From: an uncultured Burkholderiales bacterium
GTDB taxonomy: Bacteria; Pseudomonadota; Gammaproteobacteria; Burkholderiales; Burkholderiaceae_C
Reading direction: 5' to 3'
NCBI GenBank assembly: GCA_903870145.1
Contig: CAIQBO010000035.1
Span: 1 to 64,000 of the forward strand
Length of the DNA: 64,000 bases
The translations under genes were made by a program, and so were the position numbers. The notes beneath the pieces are model-generated. The model worked only from the letters and a program-made list of their open reading frames with translations, had not been told where the DNA came from and did no database searches. Shown here piece after piece: positions 48,374 to 57,965 of the stretch (positions are counted from its first letter, which is position 1; the number at the start of each line of letters is the position of its first letter).

Positions 48374-48999
48374 GGGGCCTTGACGGCCAAACTTTTTTCG
48401 ATGGCCAAGGTGATGCTGCGGCTTTCTGGCCCAGTCATGCTGCTGAAGCTTTCAACAAATTTGCCATCTCGGCCAATCAGGTATTTGTAGAAGTTCCAGC
48501 GCGGCTTTTGCCCCGAGTCGCTGGCCAACTGCTTGAACAAGGGCGCGGCCGCCTCTCCAGTGACTGCCGTTTTGGTGAACATGGGAAATTTCACACCAAA
48601 CGTGCTTTCGCAAAAGTCGGCGATTTGTTGGCTGCTGCCTGTTTCTTGGGCAAAGTCGTTAGAGGGAAAACCCAAGACCACCAGGCCGCGCTCTTTGTAT
48701 TTGCTGTAGATCGCCTCCAAGCCCTTGTATTGGGGCGTGAAGCCGCAATAGCTGGCGGTGTTGACCACCAAAATCACTTGTCCTCTGTATTGGCACAGGT
48801 TTTGTGGCTTCTCGTCTTGCAAACGCAAAAAGCTGTGGTTCAGCAGCGCCGGGCAGGTGGCAGGCGCTGGCGAGGCGGCTTCAGGGGCTTGGCTGGCCGC
48901 GGGGGCTCCCACATGCAGGCACAGCGCCCATGCTGCCAGGCCCACGCGCAAGGCCGCAGCAGCGCCCAAGAACAACTTTTTTCCAACAGCTTTAAACAT
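48370..48999 (-). CDS. Secreted/periplasmic glutathione peroxidase-like protein
   Basis: A 209-residue thioredoxin-fold peroxidase with an N-terminal signal (MFKAVGKKLF then a hydrophobic stretch, an Ala/Pro-rich linker to about residue 45). Catalytic Cys is in NTASYCGFTPQYKG (codon TGC, not selenocysteine). The Gln/Trp/Asn partners appear as GFPSNDFAQETGS and PRWNFYKYLIG. It likely reduces lipid or small hydroperoxides in the periplasm with thioredoxin-like donors. It is the first gene of a six-gene operon of lipid-modifying enzymes, which supports a role in lipid peroxide defence. ATG 48999 is chosen over TTG 49011. Confidence 0.9.
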   Translation of the reverse strand: MFKAVGKKLFLGAAAALRVGLAAWALCLHVGAPAASQAPEAASPAPATCPALLNHSFLRLQDEKPQNLCQYRGQVILVVNTASYCGFTPQYKGLEAIYSKYKERGLVVLGFPSNDFAQETGSSQQIADFCESTFGVKFPMFTKTAVTGEAAAPLFKQLASDSGQKPRWNFYKYLIGRDGKFVESFSSMTGPESRSITLAIEKSLAVKAP

Positions 49000-49002
49000 G
49001 AT

Positions 49003-49038
49003 ACTGGTCAATTCAATTTGTGACTGGTCAGTTTAATT
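49003..49038 (-). promoter_or_regulatory. Two 16-bp direct repeats with 20-bp period upstream of the lipid/redox operon
   Basis: On the minus strand AATTAAACTGACCAGT (49023-49038) and AATTGAATTGACCAGT (49003-49018) match at 14 of 16 positions and start exactly 20 bases apart, two helical turns, on the same face. The second ends 3 bases before the glutathione peroxidase ATG. This looks like a tandem binding site for a regulator, or for a protein acting on translation. Confidence 0.5.
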
Positions 49039-49083
49039 CTTTTTTTGCTTCTTGTCACGCGTTTTGCATTGCCCGCGTTCGCT

Positions 49084-51852
49084 TTAGGTATTTGTGCCTG
49101 CCTTTGTGCTGCCCGCATCTGCAAAGACCGCCGACCAAAGGGCCAGCACCGCCTGGCGCTGGGCTTGGAGTTCTGTCAAGGCGACTTGGGTCGGCTCTTC
49201 GTTCAAGCGTGCTCGGTGCTGGAGCCGCCGCAGTTCACGGTAGGCGGCGGCGGCGGCTTGTCCCACCTGACCGGGCAGCAAGCCTTGGTTTTGCGCGCGT
49301 TGCAACAAGGCAATGTTGCCCACATTTTCGGCCAGGTCGGGGTGCTGCGCGGTGTTGAGCAAGACCAAGTATTGCACGGCAAACTCAGCATCAACCATGC
49401 CCCCTGGGCTGTGCTTGAGGTCAAACTGGCCGGCTTTGACGGGGTGGCCTGCGCGCACGCGCTCGCGCATGCTTGTGATCTGCGCTTGCAGCCCAGCCGC
49501 GTCGCGCGCAGCGCTGATCACGGCTTTGCGCACCGCATCAAACCGCTCTTTCAGCTGCGCCTTCCCCAGGACAAATCGCGCGCGCGTCATGGCCTGGTGC
49601 TCCCAGGTCCACGCGGTGTTGCTGCCGCGCTGCTGCTGGTAATCGGCGTAGGCCTCAAACGTGGTGACCAAGAGGCCTGAGTTTCCATTGGGCCGCAAAG
49701 CGGTGTCAATTTCAAACAAATCACCTTCGCTGGTCTTGACTGTTAACCAATTGATCATCTTGCGCACAAAGCCAGCGTAGACCTCTTGCGCACGCTCGTC
49801 TTCGTCTTCGTAAACAAAAACGATGTCCAGGTCGCTGCCATAGCTCAACTCTTTGCCGCCCAATTTGCCGTAGGCAATGATCGCAAATTGCGGCTCTTGG
49901 CGGTGGCGATTTTTCATGCGCGACCAACACCACTGCGCCGTCAAGCGCAGCACGGCATCGGCCAGCGCGCTCAAGTCATCGGCCACTTGCTCGACTGTCA
50001 AATGGCCTTCCACATCGCGGGCCAAGGTTCTGAACAATTCGGCATGGTGCGCGCGGCGCAACAAGTTGAGCAAGTTTTCTTCGTCATCTTCGCCGGAGCG
50101 TTGCAAGGCTGCTCGGCGAGCTTGTAGCTCGGCCTCAAAGTCTGTGGCCGCAAATCGCTGGGTCAGCACATCGCCTCCGGCCAACTCGTCGATCACCCCA
50201 GGGTGCTGCACCAAATAACGCGCGGGCCAACGCGCCGCGCCAAGCAAGCGCAGCAAGCGCTCGTGCACCGCTGGGCGTTCGAGCAGCATGGCCAGATAAC
50301 TTTCACGGCGCATCAAAGGCTCCATCCAGTCTGCCATGCGCAGCACCGCCGTCTCCTCGACTCGGCCCTCTTGGAGCCACTGCGCTGTGCGCTGCAACAA
50401 GCGCATCAAGCGGCCACGCGCATCGTCACGCAAGGATTTCACGCGTGCGTTGTCTTGCCAATGTGCCAACCGCTCGCGCACTGCACCGCTGAACAAGTCA
50501 AGCACCACTTCGAGCTCGGAGTGCTCCCGGGGGCCTTTGTTTTGGCAGCCATTGCACTGCCGGTCGCCGCCCAGCAAAATATCAAACTCGCGTGCCACGC
50601 ATTCACGGTGTCGATCGAGCTCGCTGAGAAAATCACAACTCTCGGCATACCCCATGGTGAGGGTGACCCACTGCAAGTCCTCGTCAAGCGTGGGCAGCAC
50701 GTGTGTTTGTTGATCATCCAAATACTGAATGCGGTGCTCCACGCGCCGCAAGAACAGATAGGCCTTGGACAATGCGTCGGCCGTGTCTTGCGGCATCAAG
50801 CCGGCCTTGGCCACTCGCACGAGTGCGTCCAGCGTGGGGCGCGTTCGCAGCTCCGGAAATTGCCCGCCGCGCACGACTTGCAACAATTGCACGGTGAATT
50901 CAATTTCGCGAATTCCCCCGCGTGACAGCTTCACATCGTTGGCGCGCTCGGGGTGCCCGGCGCTGCGTTTGGCAGCGTGATCACGAATTTGTTGGTGCAG
51001 CGTGCGCAAGGACTCGAACACGTTGTAGTCTAAATAGCGGCGAAAAACAAAGGGCAAAATCACTGCGCGCAGGCTCTGCACGCCGGCGTTATGCAAAGTG
51101 CTTTGCGGTGCAATCACGCGGCTTTTCATCCACGCAAAGCGCTCCCACTCTCGGCCTTGAACCAAGAAATACTCCTCCAATGCGCCCAAAGACAAAACGC
51201 TGGGGCCTGAGTTGCCGTTGGGACGCAAGGCCAAATCAAGACGGAAAACAAAACCGTGCTCGGTGGTCTCGCCAATCAAGGTGTAGATGGCTTTGACGGC
51301 GCGGGCGAAGTACTCTTGCACCGAAATTTTTCCTCGCCCATCCTCTGAGCCCTGGGTTTGGCCGTCCTCGTCATAGACATAAATCAAATCGATGTCGCTC
51401 GAGACATTGAGCTCGCGCGCTCCGAGTTTGCCCATGCCAATGGCCCAAAACTCAGCCCGCTGCCCAGTCAGCGTTATGGGCACGCCGTGACGCTCATCCA
51501 GCTCTTGAAACACTTGATGGCACGACGTCTCCAAGGCAAATTCCGCCAACTGTGTCATGCCTGTGGTGATGCTGGCCAGCTCCGCGCCCTGCTCGCAGTC
51601 CTGCACCATCAAGTTCGCCAAGCGCCATTGCCGCAAGATGCGCAGTGCTGCGCCCACCTCGTGGCCTTGCGCACGCAGCGCGGCGTAGGCCAAGGGCAAT
51701 GCCTCTTGCCCAAGCGGTTCACTGGGCAGGGCGGCAAACACCTCGGTGTAGCGCCGCTGCAGGCGCTGGAAAAACCGTGACCCTTGAGCGAGATTGGCAA
51801 GTTGCGCACGCTTATGCAACAGGGGCGCCAAAGAGGGTGCGCTGCCGGTCAT
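49084..51852 (-). CDS. glnE: Bifunctional glutamine synthetase adenylyltransferase/adenylyl-removing enzyme
   Basis: The 922-residue enzyme adds or removes AMP on glutamine synthetase in response to PII and glutamine. Two nucleotidyltransferase domains are seen: N-terminal (adenylyl-removing) with NVSSDIDLIYVYDEDG and C-terminal (adenylating) with SYGSDLDIVFVYEDEDE, joined by a helical region with LMRRESYLAMLLERP. The length is typical. The frame extends to 52125 antisense to the next gene; ATG 51852 is the family start. It is divergent from the YhdP-like gene with 41 bases between starts, so the two promoters must overlap. Confidence 0.95.
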   Translation of the reverse strand: MTGSAPSLAPLLHKRAQLANLAQGSRFFQRLQRRYTEVFAALPSEPLGQEALPLAYAALRAQGHEVGAALRILRQWRLANLMVQDCEQGAELASITTGMTQLAEFALETSCHQVFQELDERHGVPITLTGQRAEFWAIGMGKLGARELNVSSDIDLIYVYDEDGQTQGSEDGRGKISVQEYFARAVKAIYTLIGETTEHGFVFRLDLALRPNGNSGPSVLSLGALEEYFLVQGREWERFAWMKSRVIAPQSTLHNAGVQSLRAVILPFVFRRYLDYNVFESLRTLHQQIRDHAAKRSAGHPERANDVKLSRGGIREIEFTVQLLQVVRGGQFPELRTRPTLDALVRVAKAGLMPQDTADALSKAYLFLRRVEHRIQYLDDQQTHVLPTLDEDLQWVTLTMGYAESCDFLSELDRHRECVAREFDILLGGDRQCNGCQNKGPREHSELEVVLDLFSGAVRERLAHWQDNARVKSLRDDARGRLMRLLQRTAQWLQEGRVEETAVLRMADWMEPLMRRESYLAMLLERPAVHERLLRLLGAARWPARYLVQHPGVIDELAGGDVLTQRFAATDFEAELQARRAALQRSGEDDEENLLNLLRRAHHAELFRTLARDVEGHLTVEQVADDLSALADAVLRLTAQWCWSRMKNRHRQEPQFAIIAYGKLGGKELSYGSDLDIVFVYEDEDERAQEVYAGFVRKMINWLTVKTSEGDLFEIDTALRPNGNSGLLVTTFEAYADYQQQRGSNTAWTWEHQAMTRARFVLGKAQLKERFDAVRKAVISAARDAAGLQAQITSMRERVRAGHPVKAGQFDLKHSPGGMVDAEFAVQYLVLLNTAQHPDLAENVGNIALLQRAQNQGLLPGQVGQAAAAAYRELRRLQHRARLNEEPTQVALTELQAQRQAVLALWSAVFADAGSTKAGTNT

Positions 51853-51893
51853 AATTCCTTGCCTGTTTCTCTTGATGGATTTCGCTTGACTGT

Positions 51894-54800
51894 ATGTTGA
51901 ACCTGCTTTGGCTGACCCGCCCACTGACCTGGGCCCTGCGCACCGCCGCATGGGCCTTGCTGCTGTTGGGCCTTTTGTTGGGCATGGCTTGGGCGATCTT
52001 GCATTTTTGGATTGTGCCGCGAATTGAGGACTTGCGCCCCCGCCTTGAAGTATTGGCCAGCCAAACAGTCGGGGTGCCGGTCCAAATGGGCCGCTTGGTG
52101 GCTGTCTCTTCAGGGTGGATGCCAACCTTTGAGATTCACGACCTTCGCCTGCTCGATCCTGAAGGGCGGACCGCCCTGACTTTGCCCAAAGTGATCTTTG
52201 CCATCAGCGTGCGCTCGGTGCTCAATTTGGGTGTGGAGCAATTGGTGATCGATTCGCCCACGCTGTCGATCGAGCGCACCGCACAAGGGCAGTGGCGCGT
52301 GGCTGGTTTGGTTTTGAAAAAACCCGACAGCCAAGACTCCGACGCGGCTGACTGGCTGTTTTCACAAAAAGAAGTTGTGGTGCAAAAGGGCCGCATCGCC
52401 TGGAGCGACGAATGGGAAAGCGCGCAGCAGCCCAAGCCGGTGCTGCAGTTGAGCGATGTGAACTGGGTTTTACGAAACTCCGCAAGGCACCACCAATGGC
52501 GTTTGGACGCAACGCCGCCCACAGGCTGGGGTGACCGCTTTGTGTTGATGGGTGATTTGCGAAGAGCCCTTTTATCGACCCATGCAGGGCGCATGCGCGA
52601 ATGGAGTGGTCAAGTTCATGCGCACTTTCCCGATGTCGACTTGGCGCAATTGGGGCCGCACCTGCCCATGACGGGCTCATTCTCAAAGGGCCAAGGCGCT
52701 CTGCGTTTGTGGGTCGACATTAAGCGCGGCGAGCTGTCCCGCGCCACCGCGGATGTGGTGCTGCAAGATGTATTGGCCAAACTTGGCCCCGCCCTTGAGC
52801 CCCTGTCATTCAAGTCCATTGCTGGCCGGCTGAGCGCCCGCCAGCAAAACACGGGCTTTGATTTTTCTACCGAAGGCCTGGGCTTTGAAACTGCGGATGG
52901 CCTGCATTGGCCAGGGGGCAACCTTCATTTGCAGTACGCCGAGGCAACGGCCACCAGCCCAGCGCAAGGGCACTTTCAGGGTGACAAGCTTGATCTTCAA
53001 GCCTTGCGAAGCATTGCACTTCGGCTGCCCCTGCCCAGTGGGCTGCTTGAGCGATTAAAGAAGCAATCGGTGCAAGGCTTAGTCGAACAATTGAGCGTGC
53101 AATGGCAAGGTCAAGGCGACGCGGCCATCATCTTGCAAGCCTCTGGGAAGGGGCAGCATTTGAGTTTTGATGGCAGCTTGCCAGACTCGGCCGGCGCCGC
53201 TTTCCCGGGCCTTGAAGAGGCGGCGCTTTCGTTTGACATGACGCCCGCCGGGGGCAACTTGACACTGGCCATCGAGCGCGGCGCGGTGCGCTTAGGCGGG
53301 GTGTTCGAGGAGCCCCGCATTGGCGTGGACAGTTTGCAAGCGAGCATGAGTTGGAAGACTCAAAACGAAGTTCTCTCCGTGCCCCAGTGGCAGCTGAGCA
53401 TGCGCAACCCCGACCTGACTGGCCAATGGCATGGCAGCTGGCGGCCCAGCCCCTTGGCGGGCAGTCTGGGCGTGTTGGATTTGCAAGGCACGATGGCCAA
53501 AGGCGACGCCACGCGCGTGCACCGCTACTTGCCTCTGAGCTTGCCTCAAAGCGTACGCCATTACGTGCGTGACAGCGTTCAAAAAGGCAGCCTGAGTCAA
53601 TTCAGCGTCAAGCTCAAAGGCGACTTGCACCGCCTGCCCTTTGCCAACCCCAAGGAAGGCGAGTTTCTGATCGCGGGCAAAGTCCAAGATGCGCAATATG
53701 CCTACGTCCCTGCTCGCCCGCAAAACAGCGCCGAGCCCATGTGGCCCGCCTTGCAGGCCCTCAGTGGCAACTTGGTGTTTGACCGCTTGGCCATGCGCAT
53801 GAGCAACGCCAGCGCCAAATGGGGCGGCGTGCCTTTCACTCAAATCAAAGCTGAAATTGCCAACTTGGCGCAAAACCCTGTGGTGGTGGTCAGCGGGGAG
53901 TCCAAGGCCAGCGCCAGCAGCGTGCTCAGCGAGGTGCAACGCTCGCCGGTCAGCCCCATGCTTGGCGACGCTTTGGCGCAAAGCAGCAGCAGCGGCTTGT
54001 TGACCACGCGACTGGGCTTGACCTTGCCGATTTTGGCCTTGGACAACTCGAAGGTTCAAGGCAACATCACACTGGCCAACAACGATGTGCGCTTTCAAGC
54101 CGGCACGCCGATGCTAGAAAAGGCGCAAGGCGTGGTCAACTTCACCGAGGCGGGCTTTTCTCTGAGCGGGGTGACTGCGCAACTGTTCGGTGGCCCCCTT
54201 CGCATAGAAGGCGGCACCCGAAGGCTCCCGCCGCGCAGCAGCGAGGCCTGGGTGCAATTGCGCGCGCAAGGGCAAGTCACGGCGCTGGGCCTGCGCCAAG
54301 CCAAAGAAATTCAAGGCCTGCCTGTCTTGGCCGAACACGCCAGTGGCAGCGCCGCTTACAGCGCCGTTTTGGGTTTCAAAAATGGGCACAGCGAGCTCTT
54401 GGTCAATAGCAATTTGCAAGGGCTGGCTTTGAGCTTGCCTGCGCCGCTGAATAAAAGTGCCGAAGAGTCGGTTGCTTTGCGGTTTGAGAGCGCCCCTCCA
54501 AGCGCGGCAGTGGGCAAGCCGGCAACCCCCCTGCGCGACCAAATTCAACTCGATTGGGGTCGCCACATTTCTGCCTTTTATCTGCGTGATATTTCTGCCG
54601 CGCAACCGCGTGTGATCCAAGGCCACTGGCGGGTAGGCGAGGCCTTGCCAGCCCCATCGACCATCCCTGAGACGGGGGTGAGCGCCTCATTGAGCCTGAC
54701 CGGGCTGTCATTAGACGATTGGCTCCAAGCCATTGACCCACCCAAAACCAGTGCAGCCCCAGCCTTGTCTGTGCTGCATTCAGCGTGGCAAGACTATTTG

Positions 54801-55910
54801 CCAACGCGTGTCAACCTCCATGCGCGCGAGCTGACATTACAAAACCGCGCTTTGCACAACGTGGTGGTGGACGGCTCGCGCGATGGCTTGGTCTGGCGCG
54901 CCAACATGGCCGCCAATGAGTTCAGCGGCTACTTGGAATACAGGCAGCCCAGCAACAACAATGCAGGGCGTGTTTATGCGCGCTTGGCTCGCCTGAGTTT
55001 GCCGCCCTCTGCCGACCAAACCGTGGCCACCTTTTTGCAAGAGCCGCCCTTGGCGATTCCGGCCCTGGACATCGTGGTGGACGAGCTGGAGCTGCGCGGC
55101 AAAAAAATGGGGCGTGTTGAAATTGAAGCCGTCAATTCTGACAACAGCACGCTGCGAAATGCCCCAAGCCGCGAGTGGACACTGAACAAGCTCAATGTGA
55201 CCGTGCCTGAAGCCAGCCTCAAAGCAAATGGACGCTGGCTGACCTCACGAGAGGGAGCCCACTTGGCCAGCACCGAGATGAATTTCAAACTTGATGTCAG
55301 CGACGCAGGCGAGCTGCTCAACCGCCTGGGCACCAAAGACGCGCTGCGGGCAGGCGGAGGAAAACTCGAGGGGAAAGTCTCTTGGAATGGCGCACCCTTG
55401 ACCTTGCATTACCCCAGCATGACGGGGCACTTTAATGTCAACATGGGCCGGGGGCAGTTTTTGCAAGCCGACCCCGGTGTTGCCAAGTTGTTGGGCGTGC
55501 TCAGTTTGCAAGCCTTGCCAAGGCGCTTGCTGCTTGATTTTCGCGATGTCTTTAGCGCCGGTTTTTCTTTTGACACCGTGCGAGGCGATGTGACGATTGA
55601 AAAAGGCATGGCCAGCACGCGCAATTTGCAGATGAAGGGTGTCAATGCGGTAGTTCAAATGGAGGGCAGCTCTGATCTGGCCCGTGAAACACAAAATTTG
55701 CGCGTGGTGATTTTGCCGGAGGTTGACGCTGGCACGGCCTCTTTGGTGGCGGGCTTGGCGCTGAACCCTGCGATTGGCTTGAGCACGTTTTTGGCGCAAT
55801 TGTTTTTGCGTCAACCCCTGATTCGTGCCAACTCTCAAGAATTTGTGATCGACGGCACGTGGCGTGAACCGCGCGTGACGAAAGCGGGTGCGACCCCCGC
55901 GGCGCCATGA
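51894..55910 (+). CDS. yhdP: YhdP/AsmA-like giant envelope protein
   Basis: A 1338-residue protein with an N-terminal membrane helix (about 14-42) and a very long periplasmic part of repeating beta segments, as in the AsmA-like/TamB/YhdP (repeating beta-groove) proteins. HFWIVPRIEDLRPRLEVLAS near the start and the C-terminal MKGVNAVVQMEGSSDLARETQNLRV-type region (given here in outline) are YhdP-like. These proteins bridge the periplasm and carry phospholipids to the outer membrane. LptD, SurA and BepA in the same window belong to the same envelope theme. It is divergent from glnE, and its stop overlaps the sensor kinase start (ATGA). Confidence 0.85.
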   Translation: MLNLLWLTRPLTWALRTAAWALLLLGLLLGMAWAILHFWIVPRIEDLRPRLEVLASQTVGVPVQMGRLVAVSSGWMPTFEIHDLRLLDPEGRTALTLPKVIFAISVRSVLNLGVEQLVIDSPTLSIERTAQGQWRVAGLVLKKPDSQDSDAADWLFSQKEVVVQKGRIAWSDEWESAQQPKPVLQLSDVNWVLRNSARHHQWRLDATPPTGWGDRFVLMGDLRRALLSTHAGRMREWSGQVHAHFPDVDLAQLGPHLPMTGSFSKGQGALRLWVDIKRGELSRATADVVLQDVLAKLGPALEPLSFKSIAGRLSARQQNTGFDFSTEGLGFETADGLHWPGGNLHLQYAEATATSPAQGHFQGDKLDLQALRSIALRLPLPSGLLERLKKQSVQGLVEQLSVQWQGQGDAAIILQASGKGQHLSFDGSLPDSAGAAFPGLEEAALSFDMTPAGGNLTLAIERGAVRLGGVFEEPRIGVDSLQASMSWKTQNEVLSVPQWQLSMRNPDLTGQWHGSWRPSPLAGSLGVLDLQGTMAKGDATRVHRYLPLSLPQSVRHYVRDSVQKGSLSQFSVKLKGDLHRLPFANPKEGEFLIAGKVQDAQYAYVPARPQNSAEPMWPALQALSGNLVFDRLAMRMSNASAKWGGVPFTQIKAEIANLAQNPVVVVSGESKASASSVLSEVQRSPVSPMLGDALAQSSSSGLLTTRLGLTLPILALDNSKVQGNITLANNDVRFQAGTPMLEKAQGVVNFTEAGFSLSGVTAQLFGGPLRIEGGTRRLPPRSSEAWVQLRAQGQVTALGLRQAKEIQGLPVLAEHASGSAAYSAVLGFKNGHSELLVNSNLQGLALSLPAPLNKSAEESVALRFESAPPSAAVGKPATPLRDQIQLDWGRHISAFYLRDISAAQPRVIQGHWRVGEALPAPSTIPETGVSASLSLTGLSLDDWLQAIDPPKTSAAPALSVLHSAWQDYLPTRVNLHARELTLQNRALHNVVVDGSRDGLVWRANMAANEFSGYLEYRQPSNNNAGRVYARLARLSLPPSADQTVATFLQEPPLAIPALDIVVDELELRGKKMGRVEIEAVNSDNSTLRNAPSREWTLNKLNVTVPEASLKANGRWLTSREGAHLASTEMNFKLDVSDAGELLNRLGTKDALRAGGGKLEGKVSWNGAPLTLHYPSMTGHFNVNMGRGQFLQADPGVAKLLGVLSLQALPRRLLLDFRDVFSAGFSFDTVRGDVTIEKGMASTRNLQMKGVNAVVQMEGSSDLARETQNLRVVILPEVDAGTASLVAGLALNPAIGLSTFLAQLFLRQPLIRANSQEFVIDGTWREPRVTKAGATPAAP

Positions 55911-57943
55911 GCCTGCGCTCGCTCGTGTGGCAACTGCCGCGCCGGGTCATGCGTTCGTTTTCAGATCGGCGAATTTCTTTGTGGGTGGCGCTGGTGCTGC
56001 TGCTATTGGCTTTGTTGGCCACCTTGGTGTGGTTGGCCGGTCGCTACGAGGCCAGTCAAGTTCAAGCCGAGTTGGAGCGTGGTGCCGCCGATGCCGTCAG
56101 TGACATCCGTTCTGGCCTGAGCCGCAACAATCAAGCGCTGCTAGCAGTACCGGCTTGGTCTGTTTCAGAAAAAAATTGGCAAATCCAAGCACAAAGTCTT
56201 TTGAGTCAAAACCGAGAGTGGTTGCGCATGGAGTGGCGCGACGCGCAAGGCCTCTTGCTGGCACACGAGAACTCGCCTTTGCGCGTACCGGCCTTTGACA
56301 ACGCCACCCGTCAGAATGCGCTTGTCGAAATTCAACAGGCTTGCATGCGCGCTCAGCGCTTGAATGACGCTGCGTATTCCCGAAGTTATTTTCTACCTCA
56401 ACCCAATGGCTTGGGCATGGAGGTCATGGAGTTGTGCCTGCCTATTTTGCGCGCCAATACCTTGCTGGGGTTCGCCGTGGTCTCCTACAGCTTGCAAGGT
56501 CTTTTGGCATCGCAATTGGGTGACACCTATGGCCGACGCAACCAAGTTTCATTCACCGAACCCGATGGCACGCGCTTGGCTATTTATGGTGAGCCCAAAC
56601 GTGCCAACCGCTTGTTTCATGCGCAACAGTTGCTCGACTTGCCTGGCAACACCTTAGTGCTGCGCATCGACGGGCGCCGCGCCATACCGGACCTCTTCCC
56701 CAATGTGTTGACGGCTTTGGTGACGGCCATGTCGATCGCGCTGGTATCGGTACTGCTTTTGTTGGTCAAAGATTCACGGCGCAGGCTCAAGGCAGAGCGT
56801 GACCTGGCCGATGCACTGGCTTTTCGCAAAGCCATGGAAGACTCTCTGGTAACGGGCCTGCGCGCGCGCGATTTGCAAGGGCGCATCACTTACGTGAACC
56901 CGGCTTTTTGCCAAATGGTGGGGCTCACGCCAGCAGAACTGTTAGGCTGCAGCGCGCCCATGCCTTATTGGCCACCCGAGATGGCGGGCGAATACCAGCA
57001 GCGCCAAGCCGTTCGTTTGGCGGGCAATGCGCCCCCGCGCGAAGGCTTTGAATCGGTATTCATGCGCAAAGACGGCAGTCGCTTTTCAGTGCTCATCATT
57101 GAAGCCCCGCTGATCAATGTGCAGGGTCAGCAAACCGGTTGGATGAGTGCATTTTTAGACATGAGTGAGCAGCGCAAGGTTGAAGAGCTCTCACGTGCCA
57201 GTCAAGAGCGTTTGCAAGCCACCGCTCGCTTGGCCACGGTCGGTGAGATGGCCTCGCTTTTGAGCCACGAGTTGAACCAACCCTTGGCGGCCATTTCCAG
57301 TTACGCGGCAGGCTCCTTGAACTTGTTGAACGATGCCAGCCAACTGCAGCGCGAGCCGTTGCTGGGTAACCTACAGATGGCGTTGCAACGCATCGCCGAA
57401 CAAGCCGGACGGGCGGGTAAAGTCATCAACAGCGTGCATGATTTCGTGCGCCGGCGTGACCAAAACCGACAAGCCATCGCACCCAGCGCATTGATCTCAG
57501 ACATCATGCCCTTGGTGTTGTTGCAAGCGCGCAAATTGCAGGTGCGCGTAGAGACCCTTTTTGAAGAGCGCTTACCCCAGGTGCTGTGCGACCGCACCAT
57601 GGTCGAGCAAGTGCTGCTGAATTTGGCGCGCAATGGCATGCAAGCGATGGACCACCCCACTTGCGCGCGGCGCGTGCTGACGCTGCAAGTGCGCCGCGCG
57701 GCATCGAACGTGACGCATGGCTGGATTGAGTTTTCCGTCATCGATGCTGGCATTGGCATTGCGCCTGAAGTTGCCAAGCAACTCTTCACGCCCTTTTTCA
57801 CCACCAAAGACGAGGGCATGGGCCTGGGCTTGAGTTTATGCAGAACTGTGGTTGAGCAGCATGGTGGGCGCTTGGAGTTTTCGCCCCATACACCACGCGG
57901 CACCGTGTTTCGCTTTACCTTGCCCACGGCTTTGAATGCCTAA
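55907..57943 (+). CDS. PAS-domain sensor histidine kinase (FixL/DctB-like)
   Basis: A 678-residue membrane kinase. Helix 1 (about 25-45), a large periplasmic sensor of about 210 residues, helix 2 (about 265-285), then a coiled coil. The PAS domain (about 310-420) has RDLQGRITYVNPAFCQMVG and PAC-like FSVLIIEAPLIN. His454 in LLSHELNQPLAAISSYAAG is the phospho-acceptor. The ATPase has NLARNGMQAM, DAGIGI and GMGLGLSLCR. The partner FixJ-type regulator follows after 22 bases. Sensor layout resembles C4-dicarboxylate sensors; the ligand is not known. It is translationally coupled to the YhdP-like gene, an unusual partner. Confidence 0.9.
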   Translation: MSLRSLVWQLPRRVMRSFSDRRISLWVALVLLLLALLATLVWLAGRYEASQVQAELERGAADAVSDIRSGLSRNNQALLAVPAWSVSEKNWQIQAQSLLSQNREWLRMEWRDAQGLLLAHENSPLRVPAFDNATRQNALVEIQQACMRAQRLNDAAYSRSYFLPQPNGLGMEVMELCLPILRANTLLGFAVVSYSLQGLLASQLGDTYGRRNQVSFTEPDGTRLAIYGEPKRANRLFHAQQLLDLPGNTLVLRIDGRRAIPDLFPNVLTALVTAMSIALVSVLLLLVKDSRRRLKAERDLADALAFRKAMEDSLVTGLRARDLQGRITYVNPAFCQMVGLTPAELLGCSAPMPYWPPEMAGEYQQRQAVRLAGNAPPREGFESVFMRKDGSRFSVLIIEAPLINVQGQQTGWMSAFLDMSEQRKVEELSRASQERLQATARLATVGEMASLLSHELNQPLAAISSYAAGSLNLLNDASQLQREPLLGNLQMALQRIAEQAGRAGKVINSVHDFVRRRDQNRQAIAPSALISDIMPLVLLQARKLQVRVETLFEERLPQVLCDRTMVEQVLLNLARNGMQAMDHPTCARRVLTLQVRRAASNVTHGWIEFSVIDAGIGIAPEVAKQLFTPFFTTKDEGMGLGLSLCRTVVEQHGGRLEFSPHTPRGTVFRFTLPTALNA

Positions 57944-57965
57944 TGTGCGGACGTAAAATCACGCC

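Noticed and set aside
48370..48999. Selenocysteine in the glutathione peroxidase
   Set aside because: The active-site codon is TGC (Cys), not TGA.
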